A DNA stretch of 64,000 nucleotides, taken from positions 682,001 through 746,000 of the forward strand of contig NZ_JBKBEU010000001.1 of NCBI RefSeq assembly GCF_047372505.1, in the 5' to 3' direction. Under the pieces are notes generated by a model. That model worked only from the letters and a program-made list of their open reading frames with translations, made no database searches and was not told the DNA's origin. Of the stretch, positions 8,860 through 18,525 are shown piece after piece. Position numbers and translations under genes: made by a program. How positions within the stretch are numbered: position 1 is the first letter of the stretch; each line of letters starts with the position of its first letter. The stretch is from Phaeobacter cretensis (GTDB lineage: Bacteria; Pseudomonadota; Alphaproteobacteria; Rhodobacterales; Rhodobacteraceae).

Positions 8860-9447
8860 ATGACCAAACTCCATCTTCTTGGCGCTCTGACCATGTTCGC
8901 AATCACGGCTGGTGCCGCTACTGCGGAAACCTATCTAACTGACCCCGGCCACACAGAGGTCCGTGTCGGCTGGAGCCACGCTGGCGTTTCCATGCAGCAC
9001 GGCGAATTCACAACAGTTAGCGGCACCTTGGACCTAGATCCCAAAAGCCCTGATACAGCCAGCATTACAGCCACCATTGCAGCCGACAGCTTCTTTTCTG
9101 GCGTAGAGGCCATGGATAAGCATGCAAAGAGCCCGGATTTCCTGAACACAGACACCTATCCGGAAATCACCTTTGCCAGCACCAATGTCGTACTGACTGG
9201 TGAGGATACTGCCGAAATCACCGGTGATCTGACCCTGCATGGTGTGACCAAGCCCGTGCAACTACAGGCCCGTCTCACCCATCTCGGTGCTCATCCGGTT
9301 GGCCAGTTCTTCGACTACTACAAGGGCGATTGGGTGGCTTTCTCTGCACAGGGCGCAATCGATCCAGCAGATTTCGGTGTCGGTAGCAGCATCCCGGTGG
9401 GGAATTTGACCATCCAGATCGACACCGAGCTAAAAGCGGCTGAATAG
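8860..9447 (+). CDS. YceI-family periplasmic lipid-binding protein
   Basis: A 195-residue exported protein. The start at 8860 is chosen over an upstream in-frame codon because AAAAGGAAAC precedes it and a clean signal peptide follows (MTKLHLLGALTMFAITAG, cut near ATAE). The mature part has YceI hallmarks: the opening YLTDPGHTEV, FLNTDTYPEITF, and LTLHGVTKPV. YceI proteins form a lipocalin-like barrel that binds isoprenoid-type lipids and are often linked to respiratory or stress genes. It lies 57 bp after the NTF2-like gene on the same strand. Confidence 0.88.
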   Translation: MTKLHLLGALTMFAITAGAATAETYLTDPGHTEVRVGWSHAGVSMQHGEFTTVSGTLDLDPKSPDTASITATIAADSFFSGVEAMDKHAKSPDFLNTDTYPEITFASTNVVLTGEDTAEITGDLTLHGVTKPVQLQARLTHLGAHPVGQFFDYYKGDWVAFSAQGAIDPADFGVGSSIPVGNLTIQIDTELKAAE

Positions 9448-9545
9448 CGGCCGATCTGAGGCCATCGGATTACAGCGGTGTTAGCAGATTGAGTACCTAT
9501 TCACACAATGCTCAACCGGAATAAAACAACCGATACATCTTCTGG

Positions 9546-9568
9546 CTGACGCGCTTTCGGTGCGTCAG
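9546..9568 (+). terminator. Weak hairpin downstream of yceI, inside a 316-bp gene-free stretch
   Basis: CTGACGC and GCGTCAG form a 7-bp stem around a 9-base loop about 100 bp after the yceI stop. There is no T-run after it, so it is at best a weak or factor-dependent terminator. The rest of 9448-9763 holds nothing that I can assign. Confidence 0.3.
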
Positions 9569-9763
9569 TCCCCCAGCCCAGGCATGCGCAACACGTAGAC
9601 AGTTGGCGTATTCACATAGACCGTCAAAGCTGTGGAAGTTAGCGATCTACTGCTGTGGAGCAACAGTCTCACAAGGCTTCTGACCTCCCCTATAGGGCCC
9701 GAGTCAGACCACAGGGGTAATCGTCATCTTGGCACTGATTGAATTCGCGACGAAACAGTAGCG

Positions 9764-10786
9764 ATGGGCCTTTTTATGCATTTCCTCACCGGCTACCCCG
9801 GCCCGGTACATCTGGCACTGCCGGTGGATATCATGTTCTCCTCCTTCGCCGAAAATGTCGGCCTGCAGGAGCGCTCATTTGACCGCACTGCGCAACCCCT
9901 GCCGCGCGCATGGTCCGATCCAGACGCGCTAGCGCCTGTGTTGGAGGCTATCAATAACGCGGAGCGCCCCGTAGTGATCGCAGGCCATGGAGAGCTGGAT
10001 TACAACCACGGGTCGGACATGCCATTGTTGTCCGATCCGGGCGCTTTTTTGGATGCTATGGGTGATCTGGACAAGACTTGGGATGCTTGGTTCGATCTAC
10101 AGGTGCAGCGCCGTACCGAATGGGTGAAGGAATGGAGCGCCCATCTGGAAGAGGAAACCGCCAAGGATCAGGCCGAGGGCAGAAAAATGCACCCGTTGCA
10201 ACTGGGTGTCGATGTACAGGCCGAAATCAATGATAGTGACTGGCTGGTCTTCGTTGGCGGTAACACCCATTTCTGGAACGAAATCGCAACCAACATAGCT
10301 GCCAAACGTGGCTTAAAACTAGGCGGCATCCTACATCCGGGCAACTACAGTCTGCAGGGTGTCGGAGTTTCGTTTGGCCTGTCGGCCAAGAACGTACACC
10401 CCGACAAAACCGTGGTTGTAATCTCCGGCGACGGCGCCTTTCTATCCGGTGGATTGTCGGTCGAAGCATGTTTTCGGGAAAACCCGCCGATTGTTGTGGT
10501 GATCGACAACAATGGTGGCTTGGATTGCATCAGTCGGCTGCAGGAAAAACTGTTTGGCAACGGTCAGCACTATGCCACCGATTTCCGCGATATCCCGTTT
10601 CACACCTTGTTTGAGGGCATGGGTGGCTACGGCGAAATGGTCACCAAACGCGAAGAGCTATCTGGCGCAATTCAGCGCGCTATTGCCAGCCGCAAGGCGG
10701 CCTGCGTCAACGTTAAGTGCCGCGGCGTGATCAGCCCAATCGTGGCAGCGACTGCCGGCAAACGCGACAAGGCCTCAATCGAGTAA
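9764..10786 (+). pseudogene. Thiamine-diphosphate-dependent enzyme, deleted
   Basis: A degraded member of the acetolactate synthase/decarboxylase superfamily. The C-terminal cofactor domain is good, with the ThDP motif from GDGAF to DNNGG. The N-terminal pyrimidine-binding domain with its catalytic glutamate is missing entirely: similarity starts at GYPGPVHLALPVD, usually near residue 160. The middle domain is also shortened; ERPVVIAGHGELDY runs almost directly into LSDPGAFLDAM, so most of that domain has been deleted. No good ribosome-binding site precedes the first ATG. It overlaps the next broken gene by one base (TAATG), a trace of an old operon. Confidence 0.75.
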
Positions 10787-11095
10787 TGGCGACGGTATCC
10801 TCACACAGTTTGAACGGCGTTGATGGCAGCCATGCAGATGGCATCAACGTCTCTCTGTACCGACGCCGGTCGCCGACTGCGGGAAGACATCGACCCGGAC
10901 AAGATCGATCCCAACGCGACATATGAGCTGGTCTTTGAGACAGGTCCTTATTGGGCGACAAAGAATATCGGTCCTTCGACAGTTCGGCATATCCGACAAA
11001 TTGTCCTGCGGTTTGACATGCCAGATGCAGACAACCTCTACCATATGCCCATTATCCTAGGGCCAAACACCTACTCAACCTGGTCTTCCAGTTAG
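10786..11095 (+). pseudogene. 5-hydroxyisourate hydrolase (transthyretin-like), frameshifted
   Basis: Two frames together spell a transthyretin-like HIU hydrolase of the purine (urate) pathway. Frame one from the ATG at 10786 gives MATVSSHSLNGVDGSHADG and INVSLYRR, the usual first strands. The second frame, entered near 10870, gives DPNATYELVFETGPYW, a degenerate middle, and a C-terminus YHMPIILGPNTYSTW. The family normally ends in a Y-R-G-S tetrapeptide; here the end reads TWSSS, so a key active-site segment is also lost. A frameshift plus internal loss makes it non-functional. Confidence 0.7.
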
Positions 11096-11196
11096 GACCT
11101 TCTTCGGCAGCTGAAACCAAACCGCAGTTGCCGCTTCAACCAAAGGTCCATGGTTCGGCACACCGTACTGGCCTTCCTAGGTCTCCAGGAAACTAA

Positions 11197-12392
11197 ATGA
11201 CACAGACGCCTTCACCTATGAATATCGCCATCCTGTCTGGTGTACGCACCGCTATCGGCAGCTTCGGCGGATCTCTCGCCAAGATTGCCCTCTGCGCGCT
11301 GGCCACCAAAGTCGCATCAGAAGCAATTGCCCGCGCGAGTGTTACGCCTGAACAGATTGAGACCAGCGTGTTTGGCAATGTGATACATACCGAACCCCAA
11401 GACATGTACATCAGCCGTGTCACTGCGATTGGCGCGGGAGTGCCTGTTGCCTCTCCGGCTCTGACTTTGAATCGTCTCTGCGGCAGCGGCTTGCAGGCCG
11501 TGGTGACTGCCGCTGAGCAGATCACGCTCCGCAACGCCAATATAGCATTGGCAAGTGGCGTCGAAAACATGAGCCGCGTCGGCCATCGGATGAACGCCTC
11601 CCGTTTTGGTGCAAAGATGGCTGATGTCACCGCTGTCGACATGATAACCGGCGCGTTGACCGATCCCTTTGGTAACGGGCACATGGGCGTAACTGCAGAG
11701 AACATCGCAGAGTGGATGAGCATCAGCCGTGCAACGCAGGACGCATTGGCTGTCGAAAGTCACCAGCGCGCTGCCAGCGCTATGGAGGCAGGGTATTTCA
11801 AGGATCAAATCCTACCAGTCGAACTGAGGTCTTGTAAGGGCGCAACTGTATTCGATACCGATGAACACGTGCGGAAGGACATGAAATCCGAGGATATGGC
11901 AAAGTTGCGCCCTGCGTTCAAAAAGGACGGCAGCGTGACCGCGGGCAATGCGTCAGGTATCAAGGACAGGGCTGCTGCTCTGGTTCTGGCTGCGGCAGAT
12001 GCGACAGACAACGCACCATTGGCCGTTATCCGCGCGACCTCTGTCGGCGGCGTCGCGCCCGAAGTCATGGGGTTTGCCCAATCCCGGCGACCCAAAAGGC
12101 TTTGAAAATTGCTGGCCTGACCGTAGCGGATCTAGCCGTCATTGAAAGCAACGAAGCCTTTGCAGCGCAGGCTTGCGGTGTAGCAGAAGAGCTCGATTTT
12201 CCGGCGGAGATCACCAATCCCAACGGCGGTGCAATTGCGCTCGGCCATCCGATTGGTGCCTCAGGTACCGTCATTCTGATCAAGCTGATCTATGAGCTAC
12301 GCCGCACCGGCGGCCGCTATGGTCTTGCAACCATGTGCATAGGCGGTGGTCAGGGCATTGCCGTAGTCGTCGAAAACCCACATGCTACATAA
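11197..12392 (+). pseudogene. Acetyl-CoA acetyltransferase (thiolase) with one frameshift
   Basis: A thiolase of about 395 residues split by a single-base loss near 12076. Upstream part: 11197-12105 with the acyl-accepting cysteine in LNRLCGSGLQ. Downstream part, other frame: SNEAFAAQA, NPNGGAIALGHPIGASG (catalytic histidine) and CIGGGQG (second cysteine). Restoring one G in the text around VMGFGPIPATQKAL rejoins the frames perfectly, and all catalytic residues are intact. The start has AGGAAAC upstream. Either this is a recent inactivating mutation, in line with its broken neighbours, or a base-calling error; the raw reads would settle it. Confidence 0.85.
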
Positions 12393-12394
12393 CC

Positions 12395-13195
12395 ATGAGA
12401 ACGATTGGAGTATTGGGCGCAGGCACCATGGGCAGCGGCATTGCTCTTTCGACTGTGATGGGTGGTTTTGACACCGTGCTGTCGGACAACTCCGACGCGG
12501 CGTTGGATCGTGCACAGGCAAAACTGGTGACATATCTGGCCCGGCAGGTCGAAAAGGGTCGGATTACAGAGGAAGAGACGCGAACTGTCTCTTCCCGTCT
12601 GACAACCGTGAAGACGATGGGTGGGCTGTCCAAGGCTGGTCTGGTGATAGAGGCCATTTTTGAAGACCTGAATGTTAAGAAAGACGTCTTTTCACTACTG
12701 GAGACTATAGTGCGCCCGGACGCGGCATTGGCGACCAATACGAGCGCTCAGCAGGTGACTGATATAGCCGAAGCGCTAACGCACAAAGGCCGTTTCTGCG
12801 GTATGCATGACTTTAGCCCTACCGAGATCACCCCTGTGGTCAAAGTCATCCGGGGGCTAGAGACCTCAGACGCGACCATTGATACAGCACTACCGTTTCT
12901 GGAACAGACCCAGAAAACCGCGATCCGCTGTAAAGATCAGAGCAGCTTCGCCCTAAATCGTTTCTTCTGCCCGTATACAAACGAGGCCGTACGCTGCCTT
13001 GAAGAAGGTCTGGGCCGCACAGCACAAATAAACGCGGTGGCAAAATCGGCACTTGGTGTGGCCATCGGCCCTTTTGCAGTGATGAAATATCGTCAAACCG
13101 TCCGCCAATATCCATGTTCGTCAATTATTCGATGCGAAACCGCTTTGGACGAGCAGCGCCTTCACTCAGTTCGTCCAAAGCGCTCATATATGTAA
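12395..13195 (+). pseudogene. 3-hydroxyacyl-CoA dehydrogenase, 3'-truncated
   Basis: A 3-hydroxybutyryl-CoA-type dehydrogenase whose first 230 or so residues are clear: the NAD-binding loop GVLGAGTMGSGIA, ATNTSAQQVTDIAEAL, and GMHDFSPTE where the family normally has GxHFFNP, keeping the catalytic histidine. After GVAIGPFAVM the sequence loses all similarity and ends in about 40 unrelated residues, so the C-terminal helices needed for substrate binding and dimerisation are gone. It starts three bases after the thiolase stop, so both once formed a beta-oxidation type operon. Confidence 0.7.
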
Positions 13196-13263
13196 GGCAC
13201 GATGAATTCGGCCTTCCGCAAACCGGATATCCCTAGGCCCTACCCGGATTGAGAAGTGATCAA

Positions 13264-14070
13264 TCAGGCATCCCGTTCCATGATCCATTCGACCTCGGGT
13301 GCCGCAACAAAGCGCCACTTGCGTTTCGGTCCTGCCATGACGTTCAGGTAGTACATTTCAAATCCATAGGGTGCGCCGCAAGGATGGTGACCGCGCGGTA
13401 CGCAGACCACATCGCCGTCACTTACGGCCATCGTCTCGTCCAGCTGCCCATCGTCCGTATAGACCCGCTGAATACCAAAACCTGATGCGGGCTTCAGGCG
13501 GTGGTAGTAGGTCTCTTCCAGATAAGTAATGCGAGGGTAATCGTCCTCATCATGGCGATGGCTGGGGAACGACGACCAATGCCCTGCAGGTGTGAAGACT
13601 TCAGTCACCAACAGGCTGTCACAGTAGTCCTCATTCTCCATGGCGATGTTGTTAATGTAGCGCGTGTTGGTCCCTTTTCCACGTTCCGTCAAGGTGATGC
13701 CGTCCGGCCCGATCCGGCGCGCGTCATGGCCGCCGATTCCAGGGGCGGTGCAGACGGCGATGATGCAATCGGTCTGAGCCGTGGCCTCCCATTCGGTGCC
13801 ATTGGGTAGGTACAAACAATGCGGTGGTGTTTTTTCGAACACGTTCATTCGCTCGCCCAGCACACCCCAATCCTGACCGGCGCCAATGATCCGCGCTTTA
13901 CCTTCGACCAGAACCAAGATGACCTCACGGTCGCCCGTCATCTCCTTGGCGTTGTCTCCTGCCTTCAAGTGGTAGAGTGAGAAACCCACATAGCGCCAGC
14001 CGGCGCTTTCCGGTGTGATTTGATGTACTTTACCGCGAGCGCCGAAAGGCTTGTTGAGAAGATCAGGCAT
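13264..14070 (-). CDS. iolB: 5-deoxy-glucuronate isomerase
   Basis: A bicupin enzyme of myo-inositol catabolism converting 5-deoxy-D-glucuronate to 2-deoxy-5-keto-gluconate. Family text includes WRYVGFSLYHLKAG and, in the second cupin, SSFPSHRHDEDD and VPRGHHPCGAPYG, with the metal-binding histidines. The start at 14070 (MPDLLNKPFG) is chosen because GAGG lies seven bases upstream and it avoids overlapping iolE; an upstream in-frame ATG exists. About 268 residues, normal for IolB. It is the last gene of the iolD'-iolE-iolB string. Confidence 0.92.
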   Translation of the reverse strand: MPDLLNKPFGARGKVHQITPESAGWRYVGFSLYHLKAGDNAKEMTGDREVILVLVEGKARIIGAGQDWGVLGERMNVFEKTPPHCLYLPNGTEWEATAQTDCIIAVCTAPGIGGHDARRIGPDGITLTERGKGTNTRYINNIAMENEDYCDSLLVTEVFTPAGHWSSFPSHRHDEDDYPRITYLEETYYHRLKPASGFGIQRVYTDDGQLDETMAVSDGDVVCVPRGHHPCGAPYGFEMYYLNVMAGPKRKWRFVAAPEVEWIMERDA

Positions 14071-14078
14071 ATCTGGCC

Positions 14079-14984
14079 TCATGTTTGGAGGGTTAGGCCG
14101 GAACGGCCGCAAATGTCGATGATGTAGTCGTAGCCCAATTTGGAGTATTCAAAGGGCGGGGCTTTGGCTGGATCTTGTTCGGCCTCCACGACGATCCACC
14201 CGGCATAGCCAAGCGACTTGAGCTTGTCCGTTATCCCTTGAAAGTCGATGCAGCCTTCGGGATCGCCCGGAACAGAATAAACGCCTGCCGCCACACCATC
14301 CAAAAAGCTGCGATCCTCAGCACGCACCCAATCCAGAACCGATTGACGCACATCCTTGAAGTGGACGTGATGGACACGATGGCCCCACTTATCCAGAACA
14401 GATACCGGATCGGCCCCTGCAAAGTGCAGATGTCCGGTGTCGTAGAGTAGCGTCAGCTCGTCAGTCGAGCCGTCCATCAGCCAATCGATGTCATCGGAGT
14501 CTTGAATGATCGCGCCCATGTGGTGATGGTAACTCAGGACAACGCCTTGATCTTCAGACCATTTCGCAAGATCTGAGAGTCTGGCACCATAAGCCATTAC
14601 CTCATCCCGCGTGAGCTTGGGCCGCCGCGACACCGGCGTGCTTCTCATACCTTGGATAGTGTTGGAGCATTCCGCATAGACGATACAAGGCGCATTCAGC
14701 GCAGCAAACTGATCGACCTGCTGGTGGATCGCCTCCTTCTCTTCAGCGACAGAGGTGACCAGCAGATTGCCGGAACACCAACCGCCACAAAGCGCAACGC
14801 CATAGCGCTCAAGATAGGTTTGTAACGCCTTGGTATCCGCGGGCATCCGACGACCGCGTTCTACGCCTGTGTAGCCGATGCGGCCTGCATCCTCCATTGC
14901 GCCTTCGGTGGTGAAGGCCGCCGTTAGATCAGGCAGATCGTCATTCTGCCATGCGATGAGGGATATCCCAACTTGCACTGCCAT
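14079..14984 (-). CDS. iolE: Inosose dehydratase (2-keto-myo-inositol dehydratase)
   Basis: A 301-residue TIM-barrel enzyme of the sugar isomerase/epimerase type that dehydrates 2-keto-myo-inositol. Visible hallmarks are GISLIAWQNDDLPDL at the N-terminus, the metal-site stretches SYHHHMGA and YDTGHLHFAG, and HVHFKDVR. The start overlaps the stop of the iolD remnant by one base (TAATG), so expression depended on coupling to an upstream gene that is now broken. It appears intact itself. Confidence 0.92.
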   Translation of the reverse strand: MAVQVGISLIAWQNDDLPDLTAAFTTEGAMEDAGRIGYTGVERGRRMPADTKALQTYLERYGVALCGGWCSGNLLVTSVAEEKEAIHQQVDQFAALNAPCIVYAECSNTIQGMRSTPVSRRPKLTRDEVMAYGARLSDLAKWSEDQGVVLSYHHHMGAIIQDSDDIDWLMDGSTDELTLLYDTGHLHFAGADPVSVLDKWGHRVHHVHFKDVRQSVLDWVRAEDRSFLDGVAAGVYSVPGDPEGCIDFQGITDKLKSLGYAGWIVVEAEQDPAKAPPFEYSKLGYDYIIDICGRSGLTLQT

Positions 14985-15693
14985 TATTGGACCCTTTGTG
15001 ACTGCTTCTGGGTTTCGTATTTTTCCCGTGCGGCGTTCACTTCAGCGCGTCCAGATACTGAGGGCACACCAACATCCCACCATGTCCCACCCCGTTCAGT
15101 GCTGGGATAGGGATCCGTGTCGATGACAATGACGTAGGGGCCTTTGATATCACCGCATTTTGTCAATGCCTCTTCCATCTCAACGATTGAGCCTACCTTG
15201 ACGCTTGTCGCCCCCATTGCGGCAGCATGCGCGGGAAAGTCAATGTTCGAAGGCTTATCGTGGATCGTGTGCTTGAGAAGGTTGTTAAACCTCAGCGCCA
15301 CTGGTGCCCATCTGCGACCGGTTGATGCAGCCCTAGCCGCGATTATCCGTAACCACGACAGTGAAGGAAATCCCCATACTAGCTGTGCGGTCGCCATCTC
15401 GGAGTTGGCAATCATATAGGTGCCGTCACCGGTAAAGCAGATCACGTCCCGTTCAGGACGGGCCATCTTGATACCCATAGCGCCTATGATTTCGTAACCC
15501 ATACAGCTAAAGCCGTATTCCATATGGTAGGATATAGGGCGTGTGGATTTCCAAAGCTTATGCAATTCCTCTGGCATGGTCCCAGCCGCACACATCACCA
15601 CAGTGTCATCGGTAGCAGCACGCTGCACCGCACCAATCACCTGCATGTCTGTTGGCAGTGCCGTAACGCCAGGTGCGTCAGCCAAGGGTATTT
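14984..15693 (-). pseudogene. iolD: iolD remnant (trihydroxycyclohexane-1,2-dione hydrolase), IS-truncated and frameshifted
   Basis: Only the C-terminal 230 or so residues of the normally about 615-residue ThDP enzyme IolD remain. Recognisable text includes LPTDMQVIGAVQRA, CFTGDGTYMIANSEM and the end IDTDPYPST. Between about 15290 and 15380 the frame is shifted twice: the correct reading there is GISFTVVVTDNRG, stop, GCINRSQMGTSGAE, with an in-frame TAG at 15333-15335. The two shifts compensate, so the open frame looks continuous but carries about 35 wrong residues across the cofactor-binding segment. The 5' part was removed at the junction with the IS3 element. Confidence 0.85.
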
Positions 15694-15696
15694 GAC

Positions 15697-17053
15697 GTCA
15701 GCGCGGATGTGACAGTTTAGGGTGATTTGATAAGAGAGAGTTTCTGGCGCATCGCAACGACCAGGGAGTGGAGATGAGACAGAAACCCAGCACGAAGCGG
15801 AGCCACGGCGAAAAGGCGTCGAAGACATTCGCCGTGCGACATGCAAACAGTATTCAGCGGAAGAGAAGATCAGGATCGTGTTGGACGGTCTGAAAGGCGA
15901 AGACATGTGCCGCCGCGAAGGCATTGCACAGAGCCTGTATTAGAGCTGGTCCAAGGCGTTTCTCGAAGCTGGTAAGAAACACCTTGGCGGGCGACACAGC
16001 CCGCGCCGCGACCTAGACTGAGCTAAAGGATCTGCGTCGGGAAACCCGTGATCTGAAAGAGGTCGTCGCTGAGCAGGCCTTGGAACTTCGACGGCTCAAA
16101 AAAAGCATAATCGCGGATGGGGACGACTACGAATGAGCTACCCCGCATCCGAAAAACTCGAGATCATCCGTTTCTTCGAAGGTTCGCACCTGCCGACGAA
16201 ACGAACGCTTGATAAGCTCGGCATCCCCAGAACCACTTTCTACCGTTGGTACGACCGGTATCTGGCCGGCGGCCCTTAAGCGTTTGAGGATCGCAGTCCC
16301 AAGCCGTCACGGGTCTGGAATCGCAGTCTCCAGCCGGTCCGGCCTATGTGGTTCTGTCGGCCGCAAACGAGTTCAAAGACAAGACAACGCGTCCCAACGA
16401 GCTGTAGCAGACCGGCTTTACCTATCTGAAAGTGATCGGCTGGGGCAGGTTCCATCTCAGCACGATCCTCGACGACTACAGCCGGGACATCGTCGCCGGG
16501 AAGCTTTGCACGAGGATGAAGTCTGGCGATGTGACTGATGCGCTCAACCTGGCGCTGCAGGATTCGGGTTGTGATCAGGCGACGATTCTGCATGGCCGCG
16601 CCTGCTCAGTGACAAGGGGGGCGCGTTACATATCTGGTGAATTGGCTGATTGGCTTGAAGATCAACAGATGGATCACCTCCGTGGCGCACCGTATCACCC
16701 TATCACCCGCAAACCCACCCGCAAACCCAGGGCAAGATCGCGCGCTGGCATCAGACGCTAAAACCCGCATCCTTCCGGAAAACTACGACCTGACCGGTCA
16801 CCTCAGGCAACCGATCGACACCTTTGTCGATCATTACAACAACCAGCGCTACCACGAGAGCCTGAAGAACCTCACCCCGGCTGACGTCTACTTCGGACGG
16901 CGCAAAACCATTCTGAAACAACGATAAAGGATCAAACGGAAGACCATCGAAACGCGACGCTCTCTTCACCGCAAATCCGCCGCATAATCAAACCAATCAG
17001 ATGCGCCAGACCCTTTCTTAGATAAGGCAGCCATCTGTCCCAAAATCCCTGAC
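15697..17053 (+). mobile_element. Degenerate IS3-family element
   Basis: Ends are similar inverted repeats: GTCAGCGCGGATGTGACAG on the left and its imperfect complement CTGTCCCAAAATCCCTGAC on the right. OrfA (from about 15775) reads QYSAEEKIRIVLDGLKGEDM and REGIAQSLY, then stop codons. OrfB from 16133 starts MSYPASEKLEIIRFFEGSHL and ends HYNNQRYHESLKNLTPADVY at 16927, but has stops, frameshifts and an internal loss of roughly 60 codons after KPSRVWNR. The element can no longer transpose by itself. No obvious target-site duplication flanks it. Confidence 0.85.
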
Positions 17054-17402
17054 TAAGGAGAGATGAGACCCGTGCGGATTTGATCAATGGGAGCCTTAAC
17101 ATGGTGATTTCCCATCCAATGCAGACCTTCGCATGCGAGACGATAAGTACGCTGATCAAAGCCAAACAGGCAGGGGTCGACGCCGCGGCACAGCGGGTTG
17201 GTCTGGGCTTTGACATTTATACGCCTAAAAATGTGTAAAGCGGAACATTCCATTGCAATAAGGTAACCGCTAACTCCAATCGCGAACCTGATCCATTTTG
17301 GCTATCAAAAAACCCACGCCCCTAAACTTGCGACATCTCTGACCCCAAAGGGTTCAAGGTGGCCGCCGATAGGACAGCATTCTCGGTGAGTTTTTTTCAG
17401 CG
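17054..17402. other. Gene-poor stretch after the IS3 element
   Basis: A short plus-strand open stretch at 17101-17238 (starting MVISHPMQTFACETISTLI) has a coding look but no family I recognise, and no good ribosome-binding site. It may be the debris of a gene disrupted with iolD. No RNA gene seen. Confidence 0.3.
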
Positions 17403-18064
17403 TCACGCATAGGTATCAATCGGTACCCAATAGGCCAGGCCACAATCATATTGCTCCGGAAATTGATATCGAACCGCCAGGCGCTCTTCATTGAGGTGGA
17501 TATGGGGTGGCGAGCGATCTCCGGACTGGCAAGGCAGAACCGAGCGTAAATTATCTTTGCTTTCCAGAATCTTGCGGTTCACCCATGGGCGCATAAACAT
17601 AGCCTCGCGCGTGGCTTCTTTGGGGCGTTGAAATCCCCTGGACGCCGGAAACTGCATCTCGTCCTCGATGATGATCCCAAGAGAACCAAGAACATCCCGG
17701 TAGCCCTCCTTAAGCCGCTCCACCCGAATGATATGGTCGGCAACACGGACGTCATTCAGTGAAGCGACCTCGAAACCCTGAGGCCAACGCCTATCATTCA
17801 CAAACCGCTTGAAACGCGGCTCAACAAGACGTTCTGGGCGTCCACTTCCTTTCCAGAAGAAATTTCCCAAGGGTTCCGCTCGGAGCATATGACGTCATAG
17901 TCGACAATGTCATCTCCATAGGAACGCAGCGCCTCGCGATATCTGGAATGGTTCTGTAGGGTGATTATTTCGCCCGAATTTATGTTTTGAAATTGTGAAT
18001 TTACAGCCTCCGCAACACAACCTTCACGCCGATATTCGTCACGCGGGCGCAGTTTGGTAATCAT
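17403..18064 (-). pseudogene. Sulfotransferase-like gene, frameshifted
   Basis: Two overlapping minus-strand frames (17798-18064 and 17403-17888) join into one protein of about 210 residues. The join falls at CSERNPWE followed by FFWKGSGRPERL, which resembles the RNPxxR.VS.F(F/Y)WK segment of bacterial Sulfotransfer_2 proteins; downstream VADHIIRVERLKEGYRDVL and LGI match the motif in which the family binds the PAPS donor and dimerises. The assignment is tentative because the 5' P-loop is missing. It precedes glycosyltransferases, and such a neighbour would fit modification of a surface polysaccharide. Confidence 0.5.
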
Positions 18065-18525
18065 GTCTTGCGGACCGCAGTATTCACTGACTGCAAGTTC
18101 GATTGAACTTCATGCGCACATGCCAAGCTTCACATAAACAAAGTTATGCTTGTGGCTTACAATCATTTGAATGCGCTCTGAACGTACGGTATCGTCCGCC
18201 TATGACATGCCGGGTCACGTCAATCAACGACAGCTGGCCGCTCGCGACATATAGATGCTGACGATATCAGAACGCCCTCAACCCGTCCTTGGTCACAGAG
18301 GATTTCGCATTGAAGGCAGCTGAAACCGTGCATCTTTTTGCCGCGAGTTCCGACAGCCCCTAGAGGATCAGCATTGTCCAGAAGACCGGTAAGCAGGGAA
18401 CATCGATGTGCCATAGATCGAGCTTTTCAGAAAATCCGCGTACCAGGTAGCGGCAAGGGCTCAGCCATCTAAAGAACACAAATAAAAATTCGCCAACCAA
18501 TAAAAGAAGCAGTGCGGAAACAAAA
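18065..18525. other. Non-coding stretch upstream of the three-module glycosyltransferase
   Basis: About 460 bp with no recognisable gene. Minus-strand open stretches are short and lack start signals. The last 60 bp are AT-rich and probably hold the promoter of the glycosyltransferase operon. Confidence 0.3.

Noticed and set aside
9700..9765. Minus-strand text resembling the tail of an OsmC-like protein (CFVANSISAKMTITP)
   Set aside because: Only about 20 residues and no further homology upstream; too short to report as a gene remnant.
17101..17238. Short plus-strand frame after the IS3 element
   Set aside because: Composition is plausible but no ribosome-binding site and no family recognised; cannot be supported as a gene.
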